Shown here piece by piece: positions 1-10,897 of a stretch of 27,678 nucleotides of DNA. A program made the position numbers and the translations under genes. The DNA comes from Emmonsiellopsis sp. PD_33. Lineage: Eukaryota > Ascomycota > Eurotiomycetes > Onygenales > Ajellomycetaceae. Under the pieces are notes generated by a model, which saw only the letters and a list, made by a program, of their open reading frames with translations, made no database searches and was not told the origin of the DNA. The DNA is taken from assembly GCA_032988165.1 (NCBI GenBank), contig JANTQF010000419.1, positions 1 to 27,678 on the forward strand. The letters run 5' to 3'. Positions within the stretch are counted from its first letter, which is position 1, and each line of letters begins with the position of its first letter.

Positions 1-117
1 TGATTGAATAGTTGAAGGATATCAGATATTTCTAATTATATTAGTTATTATATTAATCTTACTATGAATAAGTTAGGCATTAATTTACAATTCTTACTTA
101 GCTAACCCATAGTATAT
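1..117. other. AT-rich, CpG-free block edge
   Basis: This stretch has no open frame and no CpG; the first CpG is near base 132. Its composition matches the mutated repeat block on the right side of the window and differs sharply from the gene island that starts at about 120. It is probably the edge of another transposon-derived or RIP-affected block, but no terminal repeat can be seen in so short a piece. Confidence 0.5.
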
Positions 118-720
118 CTAGTGATAATTACTCGTCACAACAATGACATCCTGATTCGCCGCGAAGCTGGATCCGTCATATATCGCTCGCGATCCAGAGC
201 CGAAGATGTAGTTCCCCCCGTGGATCCAGAAGAGAACTGGTTTTCCGCTTCCATCATCATCGTCATCATCATAATCACCGTATTCTCCCCCGGCCCCCGA
301 CCCGGACCCAGACCCCGACCCCGGCACAAAAACATTCAGATTCAAACAATCCTCACTCACCCCTGCGGGCGCCCCGGGGACTCCGAAAAGCTTCATCGTA
401 ACCTCCCGCGCTTCCTCGGGGTAGTTGAACTGCTCGATGCAGCCGGGTTTATACTCCGATGCATCGTAGATTGTTTCTGGCTCCCAGGGTGGTGCTGGCT
501 CGGGGGGGCTGAAGCGGGTGGGAGGGGCGGCGAAGGGGATTCCGAGGTATTTGTGCACTGTGGTGGTGTCTGTGGAGGAGGCGGAGGGGATAAGGGTGGT
601 GGTGGTTCCGGTGAGGAGGCCGGAGTCGATGGTTATGGTTGGGAGGGAGGGGGTCACGGAGGTTGGGGGGTTGTATAAGTTTGCGAGGACGAGGGCGAGG
701 GGGGGGGGGAAGGGGTGCAT
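118..720 (-). pseudogene. Truncated type B carboxylesterase (N-terminal 200 residues)
   Basis: Family members are alpha/beta hydrolases that cleave carboxylic esters; fungal ones are often secreted. Visible here are a short hydrophobic N-terminus (about residues 5-15), the early YLGIPFA motif, the conserved SEDCLNLNVFVP signature and the oxyanion-hole segment FWIHGG. The frame ends with SNYH and then TAG, exactly where the family normally has NYR followed by a GF(P) strand. The catalytic Ser (GESAG), Glu/Asp and His, some 300 or more residues, are absent. The stop coincides with the change to CpG-free AT-rich DNA, so the gene looks cut by, or decayed into, a repeat block. A Gly/Ser plus poly-Asp insert lies between the signature and the oxyanion motif. 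A G-rich run near 701-710 (plus strand) encodes the Pro-rich start and could hide a frame error. Residual expression is unknown; a functional enzyme is very unlikely. Confidence 0.8.
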
Positions 721-1742
721 TGTTTTATGTCTATGTGGGTATATATAATGGACTGGTGTATATGAGGGGGTTGAAAAGGGGGAATGCTTACAGTCAGGTT
801 ATGGAGGTTCTTTTATATAAAACCTACCCGTCGCAGTGAGAGACAATATTAAAAAAACAGCCTCATTCCTCCAATCACGACCATCAACTAACTCAGACGT
901 CATAAGGCTATGCCAAGCTGCATTCCAAGCTTTCTCTTCCCTCAGCCCTGAACTGGATACGCGCATAACCCCTTTTTACACGCATCCCAACCAATCGTCT
1001 ATATAGTTAACCGCTTACAAACCACCCTAAACACACGCCTCCAAAAACGAGGAAGAACAAAGGCAAACCAACCTCTTCTCCCCCCACTCACCTACAGATA
1101 CGCGGATAACCCCCCTACCTTTATACACCACACCACACCACACACAGCCACTCTCAGCCAGACATGTAACTAACTGCTTACAAACCATCTTTACGTACGT
1201 TACGGCTTACGTGCATTTCAGCTCTTGCTGGAAAAGTGGGAAAGTTCACGCAAATAGTTGCAGGCTGGAAGTTGGAAGTTGGAACTATGTACGTACATGT
1301 TTAATACTGAGCAATGAGCATACAACTCACTCCTTAACTAAAAACATTAGAAACCAAGCTAAGAATAAACAACAAAAAAGCCCAACCCAGATAAGTTAAA
1401 TAACCTCTAGTTATAATATGGGGTAAAAAGAAAATCTAAAATGCCAAAGAAAAATGTTAAAAATATCAAATGCTTTTTTTCTCTCCCCCTTTTTCTTCCT
1501 CTACTTCCTCTTCAACCATGTTCATCCATCGGCTGCTTCCTATTTACATAAGAATAAAAAGCACCACAGAAAATCTAATCAACACAAGTACAGTGTACAT
1601 ATGTAAAACAAGCCAAAGCCAGCGAGCCAGGAGCCAAAAAACAGGTATATATGTATATGTACACCAAACCCATCCACAGAGCTCCACAGAGCATAAATTA
1701 CATATCTAAGCCAAAAAAAAACACTCACTCCCCTTAACCAGC
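721..1742. other. Intergenic region between the esterase fragment and the ABC transporter
   Basis: No credible gene is visible; the short ORFs here are low-complexity and unlike known proteins. The region holds the promoter side of the esterase fragment and the 3' flank of the ABC transporter. It contains a CACAC/CACCACA-rich tract (about 1126-1147), GTACGTAC-type palindromes near 1195 and 1288, two GGAAGTT copies near 1268 and a diverged direct repeat (annotated separately). Confidence 0.6.
956..1189. repeat. Diverged direct repeat pair
   Basis: Copy 1 (956-1027) begins GATACGCGCATAACCCC and ends CCGCTTACAAACCACC. Copy 2 (1097-1189) begins GATACGCGGATAACCCC and ends CTGCTTACAAACCATC. The ends match well; copy 2 carries a CACCACAC-rich expansion in the middle. 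The function is unknown; it could be an old duplication or a small non-autonomous element. Confidence 0.45.
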
Positions 1743-4700
1743 TCAATCGGCCCTCTTCGCCTCCCACGCCTTCCGCGCCCCCTCCATCAACCCATCCATA
1801 TTCCCGCTATTCTCACACATGCCCCTGAACGCGCCATCGCGCTTACTGATAAGCTGGTATGGTCCATCAAACTCCACCACACGTCCGTGATCTAGCACCA
1901 GCACCTTATCGTAGTCGATAATCGTCTGCAGCCGATGCGCGATCGTGATGATGGTGTTGTCCGTTAGTTCACGGAGGGTATCTTGGATCTTGGCGTCGGT
2001 GGCGTAGTCGATTGATGCTGTTGCCTCGTCCATCATTAGCACCTTTGGTGACTTTAGCAGGGCACGTGCGAGGCAGAGAAGTTGGCGTTGGCCTTGGGAG
2101 AGGTTTGAGCCGGATTCGGCGATGGGGGAATGGATGTTTAGGAAGATGTTCTTGTTGTCCCGGAAGCGAGACGAGACTTCGGATTCAATGGGGGTTGGGG
2201 GGTTGATGTCGAGAAGGTTGTCTGACGGGGTTGCGATGCCGGACGCAGATTGGGAGGTTGGGACGGCGCCGATCAGATGGACGCGGCGGAGGGCAGTGAA
2301 GATCTCCTCGTCAGTTAATAGGTCGAAGGGGTCGAGGTTGCTGCGAATTGTGCCGCTGAAGAGGGTGGGATCTTGAGGAACGATGGTGATTGCTTCGCGG
2401 AGGTCTTTTAGGCCGATTAGGCCGATGTCGACGTCGTCAATTAAGATTCTACCACTTTCCGCCTCAAGACCACGGAAGAGAGCAAGCGCAAGCGAGCTCT
2501 TTCCAGCGCCGGTTCTGCCCACAATACCAACCCTTTCGCCAGGCTGAACCGCAAAACTCACGTTTTTCAGGACTGGATCAAGGTCGGGACGGTAACGAGT
2601 AGAATAGTTCTCGAACGTCAATGCGCCTTTGGTTGGCCAGTTCCGGGGTGGTCGATTTTCGGGTACGATTGCCTGAGCTTCCTGCTCGACTTCCATGTAC
2701 TCCTCAATACGCTCGACGGAGTTCATGTTTTGCTGATTTTCCGCATAAAGCCGGACTAACCACAGGACGTTTTCTGTGAACGTAACAGCATATGTCAATG
2801 CCAAACCCGCAGCGCCAGCGTCGATTTTTCCAACGTTTGTAATAATAAATGCTGCGGTGCAGAATGACACGAGAGCACCAGTTGTATCAACCCGGATCCC
2901 GAGCCATCTATTGCTTGCCCACAGATAAAGATACGGCCGATTGTATATGTTGATCAACCCGTGATTATCATGGATGAAACGAGCGCCATCGCCGTAGGCA
3001 CGAATAGTGACGATACCGGTCAAGGTCTCTCCGAACTGCTGGTACAGAGGGCTGCGCTGGATAGACTCCAGTCGTTTCAGGTCGCGGGAGGCGTTGAGGT
3101 AGATAGCGCCCAGCATGACGTAAACCACGGTAATGCATGCAGCGGCTATCAAGAAACTGGGGGTAATGATCGAGATAAGGATGACAATCACAATGACAGA
3201 GGCGAAGCTATGGACCATTCCTATGGCGGTGGCCGCTACCTCCTGATCAATAGCCTCCATATCCTTAGAGAATCTATTCATGATCCGGCCTAAGGGTGTG
3301 GAGTCAAAGAATTTGAATTGAGCATGCGTGACCGCGTTCAATAGCCTCTGGTGAATCTTCCACGACGCATGAAGTGAACCCCCAAAGAGAACTACTTCTC
3401 TCATGAGGGTGACGAGGATGTAGCTTAGAGCAATCAAGGCATATACGCCCAAATAATAGAACGGGTTCACATCATCACTAGCACCGGCAGTTTTCGTGTA
3501 TTGAATTTCCGGCGTCTTCCACGAGAACGGGCGGGGAACATTTGCAGTGACCAACGTAGGAAGTCGGAGATTGGACAGAGCAGCAATCTGACCAGGATCA
3601 GAGGTGGATTTCTCAATTTGATATGCGTTTGCCCACTGCCTAATCCAGACGTTTGTAGCGACTGACCCAATCTGCTGCGCAAAGAAAGCCGGCAAGGCCA
3701 AGATCCAAAAGTACCACGGACCCATTGCTCGAAGATACATTCTGATGGTGGAGAACTTGACGCTACCGACAATCTTTTCCTCCCCTAGACTAGCAGCAGC
3801 GATTTCTTTTTTCTTCTTGTCTTTCGCAGCGGTTCCGTTGGCAGCACCGTTGGCATTTCCATTGGCTTCTCCGTCGGAAGAGCCTACCTCGCCATCCAGC
3901 CAGCCATCTGTCCTATCCAAGCCTGAAGGTGTGGTGGGCAAGGTTCTAGATGAGCGGGATGCAGGTCGCGACTGGAGAATTTCTTCACCAAGAGCACCGG
4001 ATGCCACGACATCTTGTGGCGAACCTTGGGCTGCTATTCTCCCGTTATCGAGGACAACAACGTACTCAGATAGGGGCGCGACCAAAGTGACATTGTGCGT
4101 GACAAGGATACATGTGCGGTTCTCCATCAGAGGACCCATGATTGCCTCCTGGAAGATATGCCTGGCAGTATGTGAATCCACCGCGCTAAGACAGTCGTCA
4201 AGCAGAAGATGCCGGGCTGTACTATACATGGCGCGGGCCAAAGATATGCGTTGTTTCTGCCCTCCAGAAAGACTGATGCCCTTCTCTCCAACAAGAGTCT
4301 GATCTCCGGCATCCAGGATTTGCAGATCTCTTTCCAAGCCGCAGGCATGTATTACGGCCTGGTACCGATCATTGTCGAAAGGAGATGCAAATAGGATGTT
4401 ATCCTTAATCGTAGCGTTCACCAGCCACGCCTCCTGCGCACAGTAAGCAACACTTTCGGTCAGTGACGTAGCGGGGTCAATGCGCAAATCCGCTCGATCA
4501 CTCGTCCCGCCGGGAAGATGTACAGATCCTTCAATAAGGGTCATCTCTCCCAAGAGAGCCATCAGCATTGATGTTTTACCTGAGCCAGTAGGACCAGCAA
4601 TGACGTTAACTTTGCCAATCCGGAACGAAACATTCATCTCGATAAGACGGAAAGACTCTATATGATTGCTGCTCTGTGAGGTATTCGCCTGTGGTTGTGA

Positions 4701-6786
4701 CGATCCCCAAGAAAGAGTGGCATTTTCGAGCGCAATCTTGGGGGTGGTCGATTCCGGTTCGTGAGACCTAAGTTGAGCATACTTTTGGGTCTCCTCTTCG
4801 TTCAAAAACTCCTCCACACGGTCGATGGAGGCCTTGGACTCTTGAACATGGGCAATCATATCGGCTAGTTGGTCCAATGGAACGCGGAGGAGGGAGAAAG
4901 TCGATAAGGCAGGGAACGCAACGGATGGAACTAGTTTTTTGCCTTCGATCACAGTGTACAAGAAAAACGAAACCAGAGTGATGATCACGGGCGTCCCATA
5001 CCAGAGGGTCGCAGCAGCGGCCCACAGCATATATCGACGACGGAGGCTCTTTAACTCAGCGGCGCGCTTTTCATTAACAATATCTTCGAACCTCTGCTCC
5101 CAGGCGAAATATTTAATAATACGAATGTTTTGAAGGACCTCGTTGGTTGAATGGATGCGAGCATCGGTTCCGGCCAGGATTTCGCGCTGCAGAGCTCTGA
5201 ACCGGGAGGCAATGTACATGTTCAAAGGCAAAACGAGAATCATTACAGCGACGCCTGCCAAAGAGCTGAAACCTAGAATCTTATACAGGATAAAGATGGC
5301 AATGATGGTCTGACACGGGAAGCTCGCCCACAGATAGTGCAAGTAGGCGCATACTTCCGAGACCTTGAATGAGTCAATAGCCATGAGGTTAATAATTTTA
5401 CCGATATTGGCTTGGGTGTCTGGTTCTTCTGCCTTGAGTTTTGCGGCTTCTGCTTCAGCGTCTGTTTGCTTGTTGCGGCTAAACGACAGCAACTTCTTCT
5501 TTTTCGGTTTTTCTGCCTTCTTGGGGGAAGCGGAAGCACCAGCCTTGCGTCGCAGGGCTTTAGCATACAGCTCGCCAATAATGATGGCACGCAGTTTTAC
5601 GCTCAATTTGCGTCCTATCCAGAGGGCTTGGCCGTCCGCAATACCCTGTGTTGTACCACAGCAGAACAAAAGGATGACATATAGCCAGGCAGCGTTCCGA
5701 GGAGTAGCATCGGGATCTTGGACGTATTCTAGAATAAGCTTGAGGAGCCAGGTAGGCAGAAATGCGAAGAAAGCTGAGAAGACAGTCCAGGAAGCCTGAA
5801 AGAGGAGCGTGCGATCGAAATAACGAAGAAGCTGCCACGCCAAAGCAGAAGTCTTCCTGAATTGACGGAAGTCGGAAAGAACGGCAGCGGCCTGATAGCT
5901 CGGGGTCAGGTTCCAGACGTCTGGCATGTTCAAGGACTTCCTATAGCCCTGCCATACCAATGGATCAAGCCATGCGAAAGAGGCCAGTGAGAGTAGACTG
6001 GCAAACTGTTCTTTTGGGGGAATAAGGCCATCTTCATGTTGAACGAGAATGACCTTGTTTCCTTTGCGGGTAGTGAGAGTCAGGAAAAGGAGAAAGGAAG
6101 ACAAGGCAAATTCAACGATAGTGTAGGTTCGGAGGCGATTCCCCGGCGAGTGGATGAGGACAGATCGGAAGACCATGATAGTGGATAGCCATTGCACGGC
6201 GTAGAGCAGAGCCGTGTGGTTCCACAGTTTCGGCAGTGAGTGGCGATCGGACTTTGAGACGAGGTACCTGGCAATTACGAGAAGCAGGAGATATGTCCAC
6301 GATAGCAGGCGCGCAATTGCCGGGGCTGTCTGGTGTCGGATGCCTGGGGGAGTCGACAGGCTTGTAATGGAAACTGTCAGCTCGCCGACTAGAGCAGCAA
6401 TCTCGAGGAGGAGGAGGGTTTTCTCTCCCCGGGGGCGATTCTCCTCAATAGCGGCATCGTGTGTGCGGCTGAGGGCCTTGTGCAGCATGAGATCATTTTC
6501 CTCGTCCTCATCGTCGGCGGTGGGGTTATCCCGGTATTGGACAGCGGCTGCCGGGATTGGTTTGTAGGCGTGATGCCACGGGACGCGGGTGGTGTGGCGG
6601 AGGAGATGGAAAATGAGGAAGACGAGAGAGAGGCCGCATGCGGCAAGGGGGATTATTAGTTTGAGATACCTGACGGCAATGGTTAGCAGCTGTGAGTGCA
6701 ATGGCAGGGGGGATATCTTACCTCTGCTGGAAGCACAGGGTCAGGTCGTCGACGACCCAGGCAGGGCCCTCGCAATTGGGTATCAT
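1743..6786 (-). CDS. ABCC (MRP-type) full-length ABC transporter, probably vacuolar
   Basis: It is an ATP-driven exporter of conjugates or drugs; fungal relatives with this layout (Ybt1/Vmr1/Bpt1 group) sit mainly in the vacuolar membrane. The start is a 65-nt exon at 6786-6722 (MIPNCEGPAWVVDDLTLCFQQ). A 52-nt intron follows (6721-6670; donor GTAAGA, branch GCTAAC, acceptor TCAG), then one exon 6669-1743, giving 1663 aa with frame kept. The layout is TMD0 (about 22-220), TMD1 (about 300-600), NBD1, linker, TMD2 (about 1005-1310) and NBD2. NBD1 shows Walker A GPTGSGKTS (about 714), LSGGQ (about 822) and Walker B LLLDD (about 843), with Asp after the Walker B Asp, as in MRP-type NBD1. NBD2 shows GRTGAGKSS (about 1405), LSQGQ (about 1545), Walker B VLMMDE (about 1564) and an AHR switch. 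A Lys-rich insert in TMD1 (about 400-435) and a long insert before the NBD2 signature fit the fungal subgroup. It looks intact; the exact substrate cannot be told. Confidence 0.93.
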
Positions 6787-7788
6787 GCTGGGAGATGTAG
6801 GCAGCAAAGTCAAAAGTAGCGTAAACTGGGCTCAAAGAAGGCAGAGGCTGGCAAATACAAGATTAACAGATACAGCTGGATAGCGATGGAGACATGGCGG
6901 GGGACCGCAGAGAGAGGAGCACAGGGAGAGTAGAAGCCGGGAGGGACATGACAGGGTAGGGCTGGGGATAAGAGATGGGCCAGCTAGCCAGACGAGACTG
7001 GCAGAGAAGAGAGTCTACAGCCAGATGGAGTCAGGATGAGACGGGAAGTTGGAAGTTGGAAGTTGGAGGTTGAGGTTGAAGTTGAAGTTGAAGTTGAAGC
7101 TGGGGCTGATGGGGAGATTTTGCAGGCAGCTCGGCCCAGACCAGACCCGCACTGACCACGCCGACACGAGCTGACTCACTGCCTCACGCTGGGTCGGACT
7201 TCGGATTCTTCTTGCGTGCATCTGATTCCTATGATTATTATGATTATTCTTATATTATGCTATTATTTTATAGAATTATGCTGTGACTCCGGCTATGACG
7301 TCCGTCGAGCAACCAGCGGCTATTGAATGGCTTTGTTGCCCAACCAAAACAAGCAAAAAAAGAAAATCCCACTTTGTCTTTGTCACGGCGGCAATAAGCT
7401 GGCGGGCGAGGCTATCTCCGAGTTCTGCCCTGCTTGTTGTGATGTACCTGCCCCGCCAAATCTGTATGGGCCGGTACCTGCGTGGTGGCGCTAAGCAGGC
7501 AGAGGGCTCAAGGGCTTCATCCTCGCCTTTCTCCAACACCATCTCCAACACCACATTACACCACACTTCACCACGCTGCCCGCAACACACTCTCCGCCAC
7601 GAGCATGTCTGGCTTCTGTCTCTAGCCCTCGTCTCCATCTCAACCGCCATCCCTCTATCTACCCCTTACCTCTTCCCCGTCTGCCTCCTGTGCCCGCCAT
7701 ACATCCCGCTCCCCTCCGGCTTCTCACTTCGCACCTCCACCACCCCTCTCCCGCCCCGGCCAGTGCGAGGTCCGCACCCATATCACTC
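6787..7788. promoter_or_regulatory. Divergent promoter region, ABC transporter (-) and cdc34 (+)
   Basis: These 1002 bases lie between two divergent start codons. No gene is supported. The region holds a GGAAGTT/GTTGAA simple repeat (7044-7101) and, on the cdc34 side, a pyrimidine-rich stretch (about 7525-7785) of the kind found in fungal core promoters and 5' leaders. The 174-codon plus-strand frame starting at 7283 is not protein-like and probably reflects this biased composition. Confidence 0.55.
7044..7101. repeat. Simple tandem repeat, GGAAGTT x3 then GTTGAA-type hexamers
   Basis: Three heptamers GGAAGTT (7044-7064) pass through degenerate units into about four GTTGAA/AGTTGA hexamers ending near 7101. 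The track is purine/T-biased in the divergent promoter. The same GGAAGTT doublet occurs near 1268. Confidence 0.8.
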
Positions 7789-8724
7789 ATGGCCCAACGA
7801 ATCCTGATGAACGAGTTCAAGTCCCTGCAGTGTGAACCATGGGTGAATATCGAGGTGGGTGCTCGTCTCCTCCCCTCGTCCCCTCGCAAATCGTGTCACA
7901 AACCCAATCTCCCCATGACCTCACCACATCCAACTGACAAAGCCCTCATCCGCAGCTCAACAACGATGACATCTTCAACTGGAACATCGCACTCATCGTC
8001 CTCAACCCCGAGTCCCTCTTCTACGGCGGCTACTTCAAGGCCACCATGACCTTCCCCCCAAACTACCCCTTCTCCCCCCCAGGTACGTCATTTCACTGGC
8101 TTCCGATCCCGCACGTTCGCGGGTGACAGTTGGAAGATCCATGAACAGCCAATAGATGCAAACCTGGCACTATACTAACCAACCCTTGTATCTATTATAG
8201 GCTTCAAATTCAACACCCCCATCTTCCACCCAAATATCTACGTCGACGGCCGCCTCTGCATCTCCATCCTACACTCCCCCGGCGAAGACGAAATGTCCGG
8301 CGAATCAGCCGCCGAACGCTGGTCGCCTGCCCAACGCGTCGAATCCGTGCTCATCTCCATCCTCTCCCTGCTCGACGACCCAGAGGTCTCGTCGCCCGCC
8401 AACGTCGATGCCGGCATCGTCCTGCGCCGCGATCCCGAAAAGTACAAGCGCATCGTTGCCGGGGATGTGGAGAAGAGTAAAGAGGATATCCCCGAGGACT
8501 TTATCATGCCGACGCAAGAGGCGGCGGAACGCCAGGCCCAGGAGAGGGCACGGCAGAAGGCCGTAATTGATGATGAGGAGTTTTGGGTTGATAGTGATGT
8601 GGATGGGGACGAGGATGACGATATGTTTGGCGGGAGTGATTCGGAGGATGGGTTGGGAGAGAACGATGATCGGGACACGGCAAGTGACGAGGATGAGGCG
8701 GATTATAGTGGGAAATCGCCGTGA
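7789..8724 (+). CDS. cdc34: Ubiquitin-conjugating enzyme E2 Cdc34 (UBC3/UBE2R type)
   Basis: It is the E2 that works with SCF (Skp1-cullin-F-box) ligases to build Lys48 ubiquitin chains on cell-cycle and nutrient regulators, in nucleus and cytosol. Three exons give 238 aa: 7789-7854, 7956-8082 and 8201-8724. Intron 1 (101 nt) has donor GTGGGT and branch CTGAC; intron 2 (118 nt) has donor GTACGT, branch ACTAAC and acceptor TATAG. The spliced frame is unbroken. The UBC fold carries the HPN triad (about 74-76) and the active-site Cys84 in DGRLCISIL. It is followed by the acidic-loop insertion GEDEMSGESAAERW that is diagnostic of Cdc34, then SPANVDA. The C-terminal tail (about 195-238) is Asp/Glu-rich, as expected for cullin binding. 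The ATG at 7789 is the first in-frame ATG; the frame is open further upstream, but only from a GTG. Confidence 0.96.
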
Positions 8725-9767
8725 GGGTGTTTCCGATCCCTTTCTCTCTCTCTGTCTCTCTCATTTATTTCCCGCGTGCATAGCGACCCGTAGATGGCGA
8801 AGTTAGGCGCAACATATTCCCTGTCATCTCTCTCTCTCTTTTTTCCCCCCCTCCAGCATCGCTTGCTTGCAGTCCATCCGTTTCTTAGTTTTCTTTCTTT
8901 CCTTTTTTATATTGGGTTCCCTTGGCATGGAGTTGTTGGTAGTTCTCCGTCTTCGTTTTTGCCTTTTTATATCGAGTTCTTTTAGCTCTACTTTACTTTC
9001 CAGGAGGTTTAGACTCATTTCCATCCCATTCTGTTAGATCGATCTCTTATCGTATCTCCCCAAACATACATACATACATACATACATATGGGTAACTTAT
9101 CACTTACCCTTGCGCCAAAGAACATGAGAGGCCTGGTCATGCATGGCCCTTAATCTATCCAGCAGCTGCATTGCATTGCATAATATCATTGGTCTGTCTG
9201 GCTCATCAGCAATTATGTAGAGACAGACCCCTTACTTGACCTGGGTCAGTCTTTTCTGGGCCCATCTATTGCAGGTAGGTAGGTGGTGCTCACTATTTTG
9301 TTTTATATTACTTGACGTTCAACCATATCTATCGACAAGGAGGAATTCTGAGTTAACTTACTGAGGGTGAGGAGTATTATTAGTAGGTAACAAACAGCAT
9401 GTATGTGCATTTATTCTACACCCCACTATGTCAAGAAGATGAGGACTTCGACTCCTCGGTGGTTTAGAATGATACCAAGGATAGCCTATTTATCGGGGAG
9501 ACAGGTCGGCCTGGCTTCCGCTATCGGGGTTCGCTTATCTCGGTAGTTGGAGTATCGTAGTTAGTGGAGTACCAGGAGGGCTGCAACGGTATGATCAGAC
9601 CCTCATGGTGAATAACTACTAGTGAGGGCAAGATCCAGATCGCGAGAAACTGCGGCATGGAGAAGCTAAATAATAAATGGAAGGGATGTCGAGGGCCGCA
9701 ACAACCCACACCAGCCAAAGAATATCTTTTTGAGTGAAGCGCTCAGCATAACTGCTAATCTCCTCCA
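8725..9767. other. Intergenic region between cdc34 and the iminopeptidase
   Basis: It contains the cdc34 3' flank with CT-rich runs (about 8742-8765 and 8826-8855), an ACAT microsatellite (9065-9089), a GTAG triplet repeat near 9273 and the iminopeptidase promoter. No gene or RNA gene could be supported on either strand. Confidence 0.6.
9065..9089. repeat. ACAT tetranucleotide microsatellite
   Basis: About six consecutive CATA/ACAT units end in CATATG. It lies in the cdc34 3' flank and is probably neutral. Confidence 0.9.
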
Positions 9768-10897
9768 ATGGCTTCGCCAAGCAGCAGTATCCGCAGCTAC
9801 ACCCACGAGGACGCCTTTGACGAAGGCTTCCTCACCGTCAGCCCACTCCACACAATCTACTACTCGCAGTACGGCAAGCAAGAAGGCAAACCAGTCCTCT
9901 ACCTCCACGGCGGTCCCGGCGGGCACACCTCCAAAGCCAACACCACCCACTTTAACCCCGCCGTATACCGCGTCGTGCTCCTCGACCAGCGCGGCGCCGG
10001 CAAATCCACCCCCAACTCAGAAAATCCGCGAGAACACCACCGCGCACATCCTCAGCGACATCGAGGTGCTGCGCACGCACATCGGCGTCTCCAAATGGCA
10101 CGCGCTCTTTGGCGGGTCGTGGGGGTCCACGCTCGCGCTGCTGTATGCGCAGGCGCATCCGGACCTGGTCGGCTCGCTAATCATCCAGGGCATCTTCACC
10201 GTGCGGCGGGAGGAGCTGGACTGGGAGTGGCGGTCGACGGGCGCGGTGGCGCGGATGTTTCCGGAGTCGTATAGGGATTTCATCACCCACCTGCCGGAGG
10301 GGGAGAGGCAGGACCCGTACCCGGCGTATTACCGGTTGCTCACGACGGGTGAGAGGGAATCGCGCGTGGCTGCTGCGAGGGCGTGGAATGAGTTTGATAT
10401 TTCTATCGGGTCGATAGTGCCGAATCAGCAGAATCTGGAAAATATGCGAGCTGATGATGACGCTTCGCTCGCGCATGCAGTGCTGGAGTGTCATTATTTT
10501 ATCCATGGGGCGTGGTTGGAGGAAGGGCAGATATTGAAGAAGTGCAATTTGGATAGGATTCGGCATATTCCCGGTAACTATTTATATAACTTGAAGGTAT
10601 ATGATATAGAACTTGATTGCTAATTAATTACCAAAACACACATAGCGACGATCATCCATGGGCGATACGATCTTGTATGCCCTCCCAAGACCGCCTATGA
10701 CTTGCATCGCGCGTGGCCTGAATCCCGCATATGTTGGATTCCGGATGCCGGCCATTCAGCTTCTGTAAGTAGTCAACTGGCTTGGACATGTAACATCTAA
10801 GAGATAGATATTTCCCCCTACTAACTTGACTTCGCAAAAGGAACCCGGAACGCGCCGTAAATTGATTGAAGTCTGTGACGAATATGCACAGCTTTAA
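9768..10897 (+). pseudogene. Prolyl iminopeptidase (peptidase family S33) with a one-base frameshift
   Basis: The family is an alpha/beta hydrolase that removes N-terminal proline from peptides in the cytosol. The exons are 9768-10573, 10646-10764 and 10841-10897. Intron 1 (72 nt) has donor GTAACT and acceptor CATAG; intron 2 (76 nt) has donor GTAAGT, branch CTAAC and acceptor AAAAG. Exon lengths sum to 982 nt, one more than a multiple of three. The frame is correct through DQRGAGKSTPNSE, then slips at AAAA (10021-10024). In the next frame it resumes with IRENTTAHILSDIE. One A fewer would give 326 aa, the usual family length. The oxyanion HGGPGG (about 47-52), nucleophile motif GGSWGS (Ser about 117), GRYD (candidate Asp) and GHS (His) are all present. 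As read, translation would stop at 10274 after 168 codons, only about 86 of them authentic, before the catalytic Ser. Everything else is intact, so this is either a very recent mutation or a sequencing error in a short A run. Confidence 0.88.

Noticed and set aside
121..678. 185-codon plus-strand ORF with Gly/Arg-rich product
   Set aside because: Antisense to the carboxylesterase fragment, which has real family motifs.
3745..4302. 185-codon plus-strand ORF inside the ABC transporter
   Set aside because: Antisense to NBD1 and the linker; no motif of its own.
7690..7788. N-terminal extension of Cdc34 by 33 residues
   Set aside because: The frame is open but begins with GTG; the family N-terminus starts at the ATG at 7789.
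7283..7807. 174-codon plus-strand ORF upstream of cdc34
   Set aside because: Low-complexity Pro/Ser/Thr composition from pyrimidine-rich promoter DNA; it overlaps the cdc34 start in another frame.
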